This document shows positions 7,653 through 16,005 of a stretch of DNA of 64,000 bases, piece after piece. The position numbers and the translations under genes were made by a program. How positions within the stretch are numbered: position 1 is the first letter of the stretch; every line of letters starts with the position of its first letter. The notes under the pieces were generated by a model. It worked only from the letters and a program-made list of their open reading frames with translations, made no database searches and had not been told where the DNA came from. The stretch covers positions 4,758,774 to 4,822,773 of the forward strand of contig LT907983.1 in the NCBI GenBank assembly GCA_900230115.1, written 5' to 3'. The DNA comes from Spirosomataceae bacterium TFI 002 (GTDB lineage: Bacteria > Bacteroidota > Bacteroidia > Cytophagales > Spirosomataceae).

Positions 7653-10075
7653 GATTTCGTATTTAAGAGGTTTTTATGATAAGCATAAAGGTATGTAATT
7701 CCGACTGAAAAAAGAACAACCGAAATAGAACTTAAAGGCATGAAAATAGCAGCGAGGACAGGTGAAAGTGACCCTGTAACTGCCCAGCCTATCCCGATAA
7801 CATTATATACCACAGACAATAAAAAGCTAAGCTTTACTATATTAATGGCGGCCTTTCCAAATTTTAGGTAGTCTACAAGCTTGTCAAATACGGAAGCATC
7901 TAGTATGGCATCACAAGCCGGGGAAAACCTATTGGTGTCCTCACTAATTACAATTCCTACTTGGCTCTTTTGTAATGCTCCTGCATCATTAAGACCGTCA
8001 CCAATCATTAAGACATTTTTACCTTCCTGATTTAAGGTATTTATGAACTTGAGTTTTTCTTCTGGTTTTTGACCAAAATGCATACTATCACCGAATGGGC
8101 CTGCAAATTTCATTTTATCGGAATCGTTATCGCCCGACAAAAGGTGTATGTTATAATTCGCTTTGAATGAGTACAAGAGACCTTTTGCACCTTTTCGCTT
8201 AGAAGTATTTATTTCGAAACAACCTTGGTAAAAACCATCTATAGCAACGTATACTTTTCCTTTTGGTCTTATTAGAGACTTTGACGTATTGCAAAAATCG
8301 GCCGTACCTATCTTAATATATTGATTGTTACATTTCCCTGAAATTCCTTCTCCATGAAATTCTTGAAAATCTGTTACCTCAAGTTTTGTTGCATTTCCTC
8401 CAAAATAAGTACAAACAGCCTTACTTAATGGATGTGAGGATTGCGAAACCAAACTAAAAATCTCCGAATTGTAATCTTGATTGTCGCTGTAAAATAGTAC
8501 TTCGCTATTCTTTGCAGAAGTAAGCGTCCCTGTTTTGTCAAAGACCACATCGTCAATTTCCTGTAGTTTCTGAATGACCTCTTGGCTACGGATAAAAAAC
8601 TTATTTTTCCCCAAAATACCCATCACCGTGCCCATTGTAAATGGCATAGAAAGAGTAAGTGCACAAGGACAAGCCACCATTAAAACCGCTGTGACCGATG
8701 GCCAAATTAAACTTGGGTTTACATTGTACCAATAGATCCCAGTTACTAATGCAATACCAAGGGTAATAAGTGTAAAGTATTTGATAAATCCTTGTGACAA
8801 TTTTGTGTCATCTTCCTTTTTGCTTTTCTTAAATGCGGCATCGTTCCACAATTGAGTAAGATAGCTGTTATCAACTTTCTTGCTCACGGTGATTTCAATG
8901 GCTTCGCCTAATTGTCTCCCACCGGCAAAAACACCATCACCTGGAAGAAGCTTTGTTAATTCACTTTCGCCCGTTACAAATGAATAATCTATGTGTGCAA
9001 TACCTTTAGATATGACACCATCTGCCGGAATTATTTCTTCATTCTTAATGAGGATAATGTCTTTTTCTGAGAGTTCTGCGATATTGTGATAGGCTTTTTT
9101 ATTCTTTACAAACACAGCCAAAGGGAAATACGATTTGAAAGTTCTTTCAAAGGTTAGAAATTCAAAAGTCTTTTTTTGTACCCATTTTCCAACCAATAAA
9201 AAGAAGACTAAACCTGCAAGACTATCCCAATATCCTGCAGATTGATTTGCAAAAGTTTCGTACAAGCTTCTTACAAATAGTGCTGTTATTCCTATGGCAA
9301 TAGGTAAGTCAATGCTAAGAACCGTAGTTTCTTTTTTTACCAAAGTCCTTAAGCTAATTAGGCTGCCCTTGAGGTAATCCCAGCCACCATAAAAATATAC
9401 TGGAATTGCTAGAATAAAATTGAGGTATAGAAAGAAGAGTTGGTACTTACTATCTCCCGAGTTTTGAATATTAAAATATTCGGGAAAACTCAAAAGCATG
9501 ATGTTTCCCATGCAAAAACCAACTACCGCAATCTGTCGAATAAGATGGTTATCCGTTTTGGTAGGTTGTTGCCCACTATTGTTGTCTTCGTAAGATATGA
9601 AGGGCTCATATCCTAATGTGGCGAGCAACTCCACTAATTCTTTCAGGTTTGTTTGAGAGGGATCAAAAGTGAGGCTGAGGGTTTTCTTGACAAAGTTCAA
9701 TCTAGAATTGAAAACACCAGCCTTGATTTTTGGGAAGTTTTCGAGCAGCCACACACAAGAGCTACAATGAATGCCTGGAATGTATAAGGTGACTTTTTGG
9801 ATCGTGTCACTTTTAAAGTCTAGTAGTTTATCACTTATTTCACTACTGGAGAGGTAGTCAAATTTACCTTCAAAATTTTTGCTCTTTAAACTTATTCCTG
9901 CGTTGTCGTTGAGATCGTAGTAAGTGCATAAGTTGTTGTCTTTCAGTAATTCATATACTGTTGAGCAGCCATTACAACAAAAGACATGATCATCCAAAGT
10001 GATTTGATTATCATCAAATTGCACTCCACAATGATAACATATTGACTCTACTTTTGTGGTAGTTTTATTCTCCAT
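7643..10075 (-). CDS. ccoI: Copper-translocating P-type ATPase for cbb3 assembly (CcoI/FixI)
   Basis: An 810-residue P1B ATPase. The N-terminal CcoI-type Cys-rich domain contains CCNGC near residue 35; an HMA domain follows with the CSSC metal site near 101. The ATPase core shows TGES near 366, the CPC transport motif near 465, DKTGTLT near 510 and MIGDGLNDAG near 690. CcoI exports copper used to build the CuB centre of cbb3 oxidase. It shares a TAATG stop-start overlap with the upstream 121-aa gene and overlaps ccoS downstream. Confidence 0.95.
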   Translation of the reverse strand: MENKTTTKVESICYHCGVQFDDNQITLDDHVFCCNGCSTVYELLKDNNLCTYYDLNDNAGISLKSKNFEGKFDYLSSSEISDKLLDFKSDTIQKVTLYIPGIHCSSCVWLLENFPKIKAGVFNSRLNFVKKTLSLTFDPSQTNLKELVELLATLGYEPFISYEDNNSGQQPTKTDNHLIRQIAVVGFCMGNIMLLSFPEYFNIQNSGDSKYQLFFLYLNFILAIPVYFYGGWDYLKGSLISLRTLVKKETTVLSIDLPIAIGITALFVRSLYETFANQSAGYWDSLAGLVFFLLVGKWVQKKTFEFLTFERTFKSYFPLAVFVKNKKAYHNIAELSEKDIILIKNEEIIPADGVISKGIAHIDYSFVTGESELTKLLPGDGVFAGGRQLGEAIEITVSKKVDNSYLTQLWNDAAFKKSKKEDDTKLSQGFIKYFTLITLGIALVTGIYWYNVNPSLIWPSVTAVLMVACPCALTLSMPFTMGTVMGILGKNKFFIRSQEVIQKLQEIDDVVFDKTGTLTSAKNSEVLFYSDNQDYNSEIFSLVSQSSHPLSKAVCTYFGGNATKLEVTDFQEFHGEGISGKCNNQYIKIGTADFCNTSKSLIRPKGKVYVAIDGFYQGCFEINTSKRKGAKGLLYSFKANYNIHLLSGDNDSDKMKFAGPFGDSMHFGQKPEEKLKFINTLNQEGKNVLMIGDGLNDAGALQKSQVGIVISEDTNRFSPACDAILDASVFDKLVDYLKFGKAAINIVKLSFLLSVVYNVIGIGWAVTGSLSPVLAAIFMPLSSISVVLFSVGITYLYAYHKNLLNTKSWT

Positions 10076-10440
10076 TATTCATGTTCAAAGTACTCCTCGC
10101 TGCCAATTTTATTTTGTCTTTCGAGAGTCCACTTACTTGTATAGGATGTCTCTACACTACTTGTGCCAAGTTTACGAAATATTCCAATTTTAATACCCAT
10201 ATTGTTCTCAAAAATTGCCTCCACTTCATCAACGGTCATTTGTCCAATAATAACAAATGATGTCATTTCCTTACTTGTGCTGATTTTTTCGAGTGTTAGT
10301 AATCTTTGACTATTAGAATATTCTATTCCGTTTTTATAGAACTCTATACTAAGGTAAGGAAAACATACCTTGAACTGACGTTGAAGTTGCTCCAAGGTTA
10401 AGTTTTTGTTTACGAATATGTCCTTCCTTTGTTCTTTCAC
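10075..10440 (-). CDS. Conserved hypothetical protein translationally linked to ccoI
   Basis: A 121-residue soluble protein without signal peptide or helix. It appears to start at GTG (complement of 10438-10440); no better ATG is present. The N-terminal TLEQLQRQFKVCFPYLSIEFY segment followed by mixed alpha/beta sequence suggests a small globular domain. I do not recognise a named family. Its stop overlaps the ccoI start as TAATG, so the two are very likely made together. A role in copper handling or oxidase assembly is only inferred from position. Confidence 0.75.
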   Translation of the reverse strand: MKEQRKDIFVNKNLTLEQLQRQFKVCFPYLSIEFYKNGIEYSNSQRLLTLEKISTSKEMTSFVIIGQMTVDEVEAIFENNMGIKIGIFRKLGTSSVETSYTSKWTLERQNKIGSEEYFEHE

Positions 10441-10491
10441 TATCCTTAAGGTCTATACAAAACAAAATTGTTCGTTTAGGGGCGTAATAAA

Positions 10492-10507
10492 TATGAGCAC
10501 CCTCATA
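10492..10507. promoter_or_regulatory. FNR/CRP-type palindrome between divergent ccoI operon and kinase gene
   Basis: TATGAG-CACC-CTCATA is a perfect 6-bp inverted repeat with a 4-base spacer and the TGA-N6-TCA geometry of CRP/FNR sites. It lies in the gap between the 121-aa/ccoI/ccoS operon (minus) and the kinase/regulator operon (plus). One site here could control both directions, including autoregulation of the response regulator. Confidence 0.55.
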
Positions 10508-10582
10508 CTTAAGAGCAGATCGGTTGAAATCATACTTTTATATTTATGATCCTCATCAGTCGATATATTTTTACTCATTGCG

Positions 10583-10590
10583 TATATTTG
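10583..10590 (+). promoter_or_regulatory. Possible -7 element for the kinase/regulator operon
   Basis: TATATTTG matches TAnnTTTG exactly. If used, transcription would start near 10597 and favour the TTG start codon at 10611. No clear -33 element is present, which would fit an activator-dependent promoter, but the match may be chance in AT-rich DNA. Confidence 0.3.
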
Positions 10591-10610
10591 GACATCTTAC
10601 CCAAAAACAC

Positions 10611-11810
10611 TTGTCTGCAGGTCATTCTACCCAATTTGAAGCAATTTTTAAATATGCCAGTGAAGGCATACTTACTACAGATATGTCCGGTACAATCCGA
10701 ACTGTAAATCCATCTGCTTGTAGGCTATTTCAGTATACCGAGAATGAACTTATTGGACAAAAAATTGAGCAATTAATACCTAGGAGGTATAAAAACCATG
10801 TAAGTCATAGAGAGAATTTTGTAAAAAAACCTCATGCTCGATCTATGGCAGCGGGGCTTGATTTATTTGCTTTAAGAAAGAATGGGAAGGAATTTCCAGT
10901 GGAAGTGAGTTTAAGTCCATATGTGACCGAAGGTGAACAGTTTGTAATTGCCTTTATCATTGACATTACTAATAGGAAGGAAATAGAGGAAAAGGAAAAG
11001 AATTATAGAGCGGAGCTAGAAAGAGCAGTAGGGGATAGAACCTTGATTCTTAAAGAGGCAATCAAGAAGCTAGAAAAGACAAAAGCAAACCTAGATTTGG
11101 CACTTCAAAGAGAGAAGGAAGCCAATATGTTGAAAACAAAATTTGTATCAATAGCCTCTCACGAATTCCGTACGCCATTATCAACTATGCTTTCGTCATT
11201 AGTTTTGATTGAAAAGTATAGTGAAATAGGAGATAAAGAGAAGCAAGGAAAACATGTTGAAAGAATTAAAAAATCGATTAGAGCTTTAACTGAGATTCTA
11301 AATGATATTCTTTCAATTAATAAACTAGAAGAAGGAAAGACAACAGTAAATCCGCGAGAATTCAATTTGCACACGCTGATACAAAATATTGTTAGTGAGC
11401 TTTCTCTTATTCTTAAAAAAGGTCAAACCATTGAACTTGAATGGAATGTAGATCAGGATACTTTCATTACACAAGACGAAACTTTATTGCGTCATGTTTT
11501 GACTAATTTGATGTCTAATGCCCTTAAGTTCTCAGACGAGCATACGGTAATCATAATCTCAGTGGACGCAACAGATGAGAATTTTGTTTTCAGTATTACA
11601 GATCAAGGAATAGGAATACCAGAAGAAAACTTAGAGCAATTGTTCACTCGTTTTTATAGAGGGGACAATGCAGGTCAAATACAAGGTACTGGTTTAGGAT
11701 TGAGCATAGTGAAACAATATAGCGAATTACTGATGGGGACAATTAAGGTTAAATCCGAGCTCGGAAAAGGCTCAACTTTCGAAGTATCAATACCCAAAAA
11801 ACTAGCTTAA
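10611..11810 (+). CDS. PAS-domain sensor histidine kinase (FixL-like role proposed)
   Basis: A soluble kinase of about 399 residues. The PAS domain covers about residues 8-125 (FEAIFKYASEGILTTD at its start, ending at IIDITNRK), then a coiled coil, the H-box IASHEFRTPLSTML near 183, and the HATPase domain with N-box, DQGIGIP and GTGLGLSIVK. No membrane helix is present, so it senses a cytoplasmic signal. A longer reading from TTG at 10524 adds 29 residues that do not look like domain sequence; I prefer TTG at 10611. It lies directly before the CRP-type response regulator and beside cbb3 genes, which suggests oxygen or redox control. Haem binding by the PAS domain is not established by the sequence. 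Confidence 0.9.
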   Translation: MSAGHSTQFEAIFKYASEGILTTDMSGTIRTVNPSACRLFQYTENELIGQKIEQLIPRRYKNHVSHRENFVKKPHARSMAAGLDLFALRKNGKEFPVEVSLSPYVTEGEQFVIAFIIDITNRKEIEEKEKNYRAELERAVGDRTLILKEAIKKLEKTKANLDLALQREKEANMLKTKFVSIASHEFRTPLSTMLSSLVLIEKYSEIGDKEKQGKHVERIKKSIRALTEILNDILSINKLEEGKTTVNPREFNLHTLIQNIVSELSLILKKGQTIELEWNVDQDTFITQDETLLRHVLTNLMSNALKFSDEHTVIIISVDATDENFVFSITDQGIGIPEENLEQLFTRFYRGDNAGQIQGTGLGLSIVKQYSELLMGTIKVKSELGKGSTFEVSIPKKLA

Positions 11811-12863
11811 ATGAAAAAAAGGATACTATTAATAGAAGATAACCCAGATATTAGAGAAAATACTGCGGAAATTCTGGAGCTTGATAATTATGAAGTCCTA
11901 ACCGCCGAAAACGGAAAAGTTGGAGTTGAGAAAGCTACCAAAGAAAAACCAGATATCATTATTTGTGATATCATGATGCCGGAATTGGATGGATATGGAG
12001 TACTTCATATGCTAACCAAAAATCCTGAAACGGCTGATATTCCTTTTATTTTCTTGACCGCCAAGGCAGATCGTACAGATTTTAGAAAGGGAATGGAAAT
12101 GGGAGCAGATGATTACCTCACCAAGCCTTTTGATGACATAGAACTTCTCAATGCAATTGAGAGTAGATTTAGAAAGCAGGATGTAATTAATAAGAAATAC
12201 GAGAACACGCTCGCTGGACTTGATGGAATGATTCGTGATATAGGTGGAGAAGAAGAACTTCAAAATCTTAGAAGCAATAGAAAACAGAAGTCATTCAAGA
12301 AAAAGACTGAAATTTATAGAGAAGGTGACTACCCCAATTACCTTTATTTTTTAGAATCGGGAAAAGTGAAAACTTTCAAAACCAATGATGATGGTAAAGA
12401 GTTGATCGTTAAGCTTTTTGGACCGGGCGAATTCTTTGGATACAATAACCTTATCAACGAAGGAAACTATACAGATTCTGCTGCAGCAATGGAAGCTTGC
12501 GAAATATCGTTAATTCCTAAAACTGAGTTTCATGACCTGTTATTTAAAAATAAGCAGGTGGCTCAAAAATTCATTGGGATGCTGACTCAAGATATCAAAG
12601 AAAATGAAGATCAATTGATTAAGTTGGCCTACAACTCAGTGAGAAAAAGAGTTAGTGAATCATTGCTCAAATTCAGAGAAAAGCAAGCAGATCCGTCTGC
12701 TTTACTTAAAGTTACTCGCGAGGACTTATCCAATGTAGCAGGTACTTCGCTTGAAACGGCAATTAGAACATTATCTGATTTTAAAGAAGAAGGATTGATA
12801 GATATTACTGGAGGTAAAATCAGATTCTTGAACATCCAAAAATTAGAAAGCCTGAGAAATTAA
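11811..12863 (+). CDS. Response regulator fused to a CRP/FNR-family DNA-binding module
   Basis: A 350-residue regulator. Residues 1-125 form a receiver with acidic pocket E9/D10, phospho-acceptor D53 (CDIMMPELDG) and the KPF lysine near 105. Residues about 150-255 form a cyclic-nucleotide-binding-type beta-roll (YREGDYPNYLYFLESGKVK, FGPGEFFG). The C-terminus is a CRP-type winged helix whose recognition helix reads SLETAIR, close to the E-T-x-x-R pattern of FNR, which reads TGA-N6-TCA sites. No N-terminal FNR iron-sulfur cysteines are seen. It starts at the base after the kinase stop codon. Its stop overlaps that of convergent hemN. It probably controls the surrounding cbb3 and hemN genes. Confidence 0.93.
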   Translation: MKKRILLIEDNPDIRENTAEILELDNYEVLTAENGKVGVEKATKEKPDIIICDIMMPELDGYGVLHMLTKNPETADIPFIFLTAKADRTDFRKGMEMGADDYLTKPFDDIELLNAIESRFRKQDVINKKYENTLAGLDGMIRDIGGEEELQNLRSNRKQKSFKKKTEIYREGDYPNYLYFLESGKVKTFKTNDDGKELIVKLFGPGEFFGYNNLINEGNYTDSAAAMEACEISLIPKTEFHDLLFKNKQVAQKFIGMLTQDIKENEDQLIKLAYNSVRKRVSESLLKFREKQADPSALLKVTREDLSNVAGTSLETAIRTLSDFKEEGLIDITGGKIRFLNIQKLESLRN

Positions 12864-14209
12864 ACTGTTTGAGAAAATAGATTTTCTGTGCCTTTTTTTT
12901 GCAACAAGTATGCATCAAAAAGCATTGCAATATTTCTAACAAACGGAATTCCTAAAGGCGTTACTTTGAGGCCTTTACTATGTATTTCTACTAATCCATC
13001 TTCTTCAAATTCTTTGAGTTTTTGAATTAATAAGAAAAGATCTTTGGTATCCCAGTCACTTACTTTCCAGGTTGTTCCAAACCTACACATAATGTTCAAT
13101 ATTTGGGCTTTTAGGAATACGTCATTGGGGCTCATTATATGACCTTTCAGTAGTGGTAACTCGCCATTGGCAACACTATTTTCGTAAGCTTTAATGTCTT
13201 TGCTGTTTTGAGCATATGCATTACCAATATCACTGATCGCAGAAGCTCCAAGTCCAATAAGCATGCTGGTGTTTTGAACTGTATAACCCATGAAATTGCG
13301 GTGTAAACTTCCGTTTTTCATGGCAGTGAAAAGCGGGTCGCTTGTTTTGGCGAAATGATCCATTCCTACTTCGAAATAACCATTAGCTTCTAGCATTTGT
13401 CTACCGAAGTCATATAGCTCTCTTTTTTCAGGGCCACTTGGTAAATCGTCATCATTAAAACCTCGCTGACCATTTCCTTTGATCCACGGTACATGTGCGT
13501 AACTATAAAATGAGATTCTATCAGGTTTAAGTTCTAGGGTTTTGTTTATCGTATTTTCAATCGAAGTTTTGGTTTGAAACGGAAGTCCAAACACTAAGTC
13601 ATGGCTTACACTCGTATAGCCAATTTCTCTTGCTTGTCTGGTAACTCGCTCCACATTTTCAAAAGGCTGAATTCTATGAATGGCTTTCTGAACCACAGGG
13701 TCATAATCTTGAACTCCAAAGCTTACTCGCTCAAACCCATGATTGTTTAAAACTTTTAAATGCTCAAAGCTCGTATTATTAGGATGTCCTTCCCAGCTGA
13801 AATCTATTGCTTCAGCCTTATTTGCATATTGAAATATACCTTTCAATAGCTTGTCTAAACTCTCAGGACTGAAAAAACTCGGCGTCCCACCTCCCAAATG
13901 TAGCTCAGCAATGGTTGGTTTTTTGCCAAATAAGTCAAAGTAATGTGACCACTCCGCTATAACTGCGTCTATATAAGGAGTCTCTAAAGAATGGTTTTTA
14001 GTAATTCGTTTGTGACAAGCACAGAAAGTACATAGGCTTTCACAGAAAGGAAGGTGAATATATACACTTATCGGTTTTTCGAGATTGTTATTTGTTGAAA
14101 TGCACTCCTTCCATGCGTTTGAATTAAAACTATCAGTTTGCCAAAATGGAACAGTGGGATAGGAAGTGTATCGAGGTCCTGGAATGTTATACTTAGTAAA
14201 TAAATCCAA
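12860..14209 (-). CDS. hemN: Oxygen-independent coproporphyrinogen III oxidase
   Basis: A 449-residue radical SAM enzyme converting coproporphyrinogen III to protoporphyrinogen IX without oxygen. The N-terminal KYNIPGPRYTSYPTVPFW segment is the HemN signature, and the cluster-binding CxxxCxxC motif is near residues 55-62 (FCESLCTFCACH). The GGGTPS SAM-binding motif follows. Length fits true HemN rather than HemW. The start appears to be TTG (complement of 14207-14209); an in-frame stop lies shortly upstream. A CRP/FNR-like half-palindrome is about 60 bases upstream, fitting low-oxygen induction together with cbb3 oxidase. Confidence 0.96.
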   Translation of the reverse strand: MDLFTKYNIPGPRYTSYPTVPFWQTDSFNSNAWKECISTNNNLEKPISVYIHLPFCESLCTFCACHKRITKNHSLETPYIDAVIAEWSHYFDLFGKKPTIAELHLGGGTPSFFSPESLDKLLKGIFQYANKAEAIDFSWEGHPNNTSFEHLKVLNNHGFERVSFGVQDYDPVVQKAIHRIQPFENVERVTRQAREIGYTSVSHDLVFGLPFQTKTSIENTINKTLELKPDRISFYSYAHVPWIKGNGQRGFNDDDLPSGPEKRELYDFGRQMLEANGYFEVGMDHFAKTSDPLFTAMKNGSLHRNFMGYTVQNTSMLIGLGASAISDIGNAYAQNSKDIKAYENSVANGELPLLKGHIMSPNDVFLKAQILNIMCRFGTTWKVSDWDTKDLFLLIQKLKEFEEDGLVEIHSKGLKVTPLGIPFVRNIAMLFDAYLLQKKGTENLFSQTV

Positions 14210-14265
14210 TATCTTATTTCTACTTTATCTGTTTTGCAAAGGACGCTTTTACTTGAATTAATAAA

Positions 14266-14281
14266 AATGAGCTAGGTCACA
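14266..14281. promoter_or_regulatory. CRP/FNR-type site upstream of hemN
   Basis: AATGA-GCTAGG-TCACA has the TGA-N6-TCA spacing, a perfect CRP right half (TCACA) and a weaker left half. It lies 57-72 bases before the hemN start. It is less symmetrical than the sites before ccoNO and at 10492-10507, so the call is tentative. Confidence 0.4.
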
Positions 14282-14422
14282 TTATTAGCTTAAATTTTAT
14301 TAATGAAAGAGATGGAAAAATATTTAAACAAAAAGGTGTTCTAATTGCTTTTCTTTTAATTAAAAATATACTAAACGGATACATTTTAAAAAGAAGATAT
14401 ATCTTTAGCAAATAATTTCCTA

Positions 14423-14584
14423 ATGAGAATGAGTGCTTTAACACATCCACAAAACAATCCTATGAACCTTAAGAAGAAAAGGAAATATTCTACTCCCAAA
14501 TTAACAAAACACGGAAACGTAGAGAATATTACGCTTAAAACCGGGTCTCAAGCTGACTTTGGTTCAAACTTCTTTCAGGCCTAA
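14423..14584 (+). CDS. Orphan RiPP precursor-like peptide with lasso-type leader motif
   Basis: A 53-residue ORF read from the sequence. It contains Y22-S-T-P25-K-L27-T-K-H-G31 followed five residues later by T37, matching the YxxPxLxxxGxxxxxT leader motif recognised by the PqqD-like B1 protein of lasso-peptide systems. An internal ATG (14462) would give a 40-residue peptide of more typical size. The residues after T37 are LKTGSQADFGSNFFQA. If T37 is the -2 Thr, the core would begin with Lys and place Asp at position 7; the usual core begins with Gly, so the final product is uncertain. No B1, B2 or cyclase gene is nearby. Confidence 0.5.
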   Translation: MRMSALTHPQNNPMNLKKKRKYSTPKLTKHGNVENITLKTGSQADFGSNFFQA

Positions 14585-15072
14585 AATTAAGATTAGGTAA
14601 AATCATACTTGAAGTAGATCCACAAGGGATTTACTTAGAAAAGGACGAAACAAATAATACTTTTTCAATGCCTATCTCACTCTCAAAGCAAAAAAGGTAG
14701 GCCTTGGAATTTAAAAGAAGATCTTAGTTTCATTTCCGTTTTGACTACATTTTTAATATCTATTTTTCACAAAAGCTTTTGACCATATCTACAAAAGTTT
14801 TAATGTGGTCTAAATTTTTTGATCAATTACTTAAATTCTCTTAAATATTAGCTGAGCTTATATTGACTGCGTTATTTCAGCCTCAATTGAAAATAGTTTT
14901 CTGAGGTTAAATTCCTTGTTATTAGTCCTATAAGTTAAGTTTAGTATTTTTCCTTAATGATTTGTAAGTAAGTAATTTACGGCATTTGGTCTCCTTCAAG
15001 ATACCGTTCAATAAGAATTAGGCACGCTAATTGTTACTTTTTATAATTAATTGAAATCACTTTCACTTTTTT
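14585..15072. other. Intergenic stretch with a short open remnant
   Basis: This 488-base gap between the small peptide and the giant adhesin is very AT-rich. In the frame ending with TAG at 14697-14699 there is an open stretch of about 45 codons (including ILEVDPQGIYLEKDE) with no ATG at its head; it overlaps the end of the small peptide gene. It may be a decayed gene end or chance. Nothing else recognisable is seen. Confidence 0.3.
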
Positions 15073-16005
15073 ATGAAGATACTTCGACTTTTAACGTGCT
15101 TATTTCTTGGGACTTTTGGTATAATGCAAGCAAATGCTCAGATGACAACCTCATCTGTTTTCATTGTTGATTCATTTTGCGAATCAGATGGAAAAGTAAA
15201 AGTGTTGGGGGATGTTACCTACTTAACAACACTAACTGGAAATGGAATACCGCAACAGGGGCCGTTTACCTCGGCAGACTTCCCTTCTGATACTATTGTC
15301 TTTGAAAATTTAGCACCGGGTAATTATACAGTAACTCAGTTTGATCCAAACAATAGTGATCAGATGACTTACCCAGCAATTGTGGGTGGAAATTATAAAC
15401 AGAATTGGACTTTCACCAGTGCTGTTGATTTTGGTTCTTGTGTAGGAGGAACTCCAACAGTTTCTATTGGTAATTTTCAAATTACTGATGCGACAATTGC
15501 ACAACAAAGGCCTACCTATAATTTTAGAATAAGTACAAAAGGCGGGAGTTTACCTTCGAATGGCTCAACACCACCTCTTTATGACACTTCAATTTCAGGA
15601 TCTTTTCCTATAACCTATCCAAGTGGCTTAGGCGGTAATTATGAGATTCAGGCTATTGACGCATGCGGAAACTATAAAACAAAAATAGTAAATGTACCAG
15701 CTGCTGCTCCTCAGCCAACTTTAACAAGTCAGTTTGTAAGCTTTAACAATTGTGCAGGAGATGCGAATTATAAATTTACTGCTTCAAACGGAACTCCAAA
15801 TTATACTTTTGAAATAACTGCCGGTCCAGACCAAATAGGTGTAAACTTTAATCATTCGAGTGAGGCTACTTTTGCATTAACAGCGGGAGGTACTTACACA
15901 ATTAGAGTTACAGATGAGTGTGGCGGAGTCAGATCAACCACTGTAACGCCAAGCATATGTGAGCCCTACAACAACTGTGGGAGTTTCAAATGGTGTTTGC
16001 GGTGA
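15073..16005 (+). CDS. N-terminal part of a giant repeat adhesin (frameshifted)
   Basis: A 310-residue reading frame with a clear Sec signal peptide (KILRLLTCLFLGTFG...ANAQ). It holds Bacteroidota surface-protein modules of about 90 residues, each with a Cys near the start and a TYTIRVTDECG-like end, resembling SprB/PKD-like repeats. Residues up to PSICEP are in register with the module pattern. After that the frame runs out in an unrelated tail of about 13 residues, while the pattern continues in the neighbouring frame. Removing the T at 15967 joins the two into one protein of about 2,475 residues. This is either a real frameshift or a sequencing error. Confidence 0.85.
   Translation: MKILRLLTCLFLGTFGIMQANAQMTTSSVFIVDSFCESDGKVKVLGDVTYLTTLTGNGIPQQGPFTSADFPSDTIVFENLAPGNYTVTQFDPNNSDQMTYPAIVGGNYKQNWTFTSAVDFGSCVGGTPTVSIGNFQITDATIAQQRPTYNFRISTKGGSLPSNGSTPPLYDTSISGSFPITYPSGLGGNYEIQAIDACGNYKTKIVNVPAAAPQPTLTSQFVSFNNCAGDANYKFTASNGTPNYTFEITAGPDQIGVNFNHSSEATFALTAGGTYTIRVTDECGGVRSTTVTPSICEPYNNCGSFKWCLR

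Noticed and set aside
10524-10610. Longer N-terminus for the histidine kinase
   Set aside because: The extra residues are aromatic-rich and unlike domain sequence, and a possible promoter element lies inside them; not excluded, but the TTG at 10611 is preferred.
10611-11000. Haem-binding FixL-type PAS domain
   Set aside because: A His in the KPHARSM segment lies near where FixL has its haem ligand, but the spacing to the following conserved segment differs and many non-haem PAS domains look similar. Not claimed as a feature.
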